Assembly (NCBI GenBank): GCA_947498985.1
Contig: CANMMF010000003.1
Coordinates: 124,001-188,000 of the forward strand
Length of the DNA: 64,000 bases
DNA from: an uncultured Paracoccaceae bacterium
GTDB lineage: Bacteria; Pseudomonadota; Alphaproteobacteria; Rhodobacterales; Rhodobacteraceae
Reading direction: 5' to 3'
A model generated the notes under the pieces. The model made no database searches. It worked only from the letters and a program-made list of their open reading frames with translations, and was not told the DNA's origin. The translations under genes and the position numbers were made by a program. Shown here piece by piece: positions 63,728 through 64,000 of this stretch. Each line of letters opens with the position of its first letter. Position 1 is the stretch's first letter.

Positions 63728-64000
63728 TCAGATGAGGTCGAGGACCCGTTCCGGCGGGCGCCCGATAACCGCCTTGCCGTCCTGAAACGCCACGGGCCGT
63801 TCGATGAGCCTGGGCGCCTCCGCCATGGCCTTCAGCAGCGTTGCGGCATCGTCTGCGCGGCAAAGCCCCATGGCTTTGAACTCGGGCTCTTTGACGCGCA
63901 TCATTTCGATGACGGGCAGCGTCAGGGCGACCTGCGCGGCTTCGAGCTCGGCCAGGGTGGGCGGGTCGTCGAGATAGCGGCGGATCGTGACATCGACCCC
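63728..64000 (-). CDS. ArsC-family (YfgD-like) reductase, 3' part
   Basis: 90 codons of the C-terminal part; the start lies beyond the window. The frame reads VTIRRYLDDPPTLAELEAAQVAL, MMRVKEPEFKAMGLCRADD and RPVAFQDGKAVIGRPPERVLDLI. The RPVAF...GRPPE ending is the arsenate-reductase / YfgD signature. The catalytic N-terminal CX5R would lie outside. It converges with trpF, its stop immediately abutting the trpF stop. Confidence 0.85.
   Translation of the reverse strand, partial: GVDVTIRRYLDDPPTLAELEAAQVALTLPVIEMMRVKEPEFKAMGLCRADDAATLLKAMAEAPRLIERPVAFQDGKAVIGRPPERVLDLI

Overview
The window is a GC-rich, gene-dense piece of chromosome from an alphaproteobacterium, most likely a Rhodobacteraceae / Roseobacter-group member. 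The evidence is a SAM/SAH-type riboswitch element in front of metK (a class known mainly from Rhodobacterales), an adenosylcobalamin-dependent class II ribonucleotide reductase, a single bifunctional Rsh, 16-strand-type porins, and familiar gene orders (rpoZ-rsh-DUF2062-pdxJ-acpS; phoH-ybeY-corC-lnt-metK-trmB; cmk-rpsA-ihfB-lapA-trpF; leuS-lptE-holA). No tRNA, rRNA, CRISPR array, integrase or intact insertion sequence was recognised. Most genes are core housekeeping genes.

Layout: 1-6 kb holds the end of hspQ, a leftward set (MocR-type regulator, ribF, YcgN-like protein, threonine aldolase) and a divergent cyclic-nucleotide-domain / TrxR-like fusion. 6-16 kb has a small membrane protein overlapping a convergent FAD monooxygenase, ileS, a phosphatase-like lipoprotein, nrdJ (with an unexpected XRE-type helix-turn-helix inside it), DUF1489 and yggS. 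16-23 kb carries a TPR-sulfotransferase, a tandem pair of almost identical porins with duplicated terminators, a DUF3576 lipoprotein and a GT4 glycosyltransferase. 23-31 kb has leuS-lptE-holA-GST, N-formylglutamate amidohydrolase with DUF1244, pyk, rpmI and rplT. 31-39 kb is a long leftward block folK, rpoZ-rsh-DUF2062-pdxJ-(two accessory genes)-acpS. 39-51 kb runs NYN protein, cobalamin-binding sensor, ispH, two leftward genes, miaB, an OmpA-like protein and lipoprotein sharing a novel motif, phoH-ybeY-corC-lnt-metK. 51-64 kb has a ClpP-like periplasmic protein, trmB, aroA, an isochorismatase/MarR pair divergent from cmk, a probable Hcp-like fragment, a frameshifted Hint-domain gene, rpsA, a SnoaL/LysR divergent pair, ihfB-lapA-trpF and the 3' part of an ArsC-like gene.

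Non-coding structure includes two dispersed repeat families: a 100-bp element present twice (12.0 and 33.9 kb) and a G/C-hairpin element ending in a GAAGTATTT box present five times. There are also strong rho-independent terminators, a perfect palindrome at the marR/cmk divide, and several genes whose reading frame implies a non-ATG start. Two housekeeping enzymes (IleRS and NrdJ) contain extra segments with AT-richer codon use than their surroundings. The NrdJ one is a recognisable DNA-binding fold and is the most unusual item in the window.
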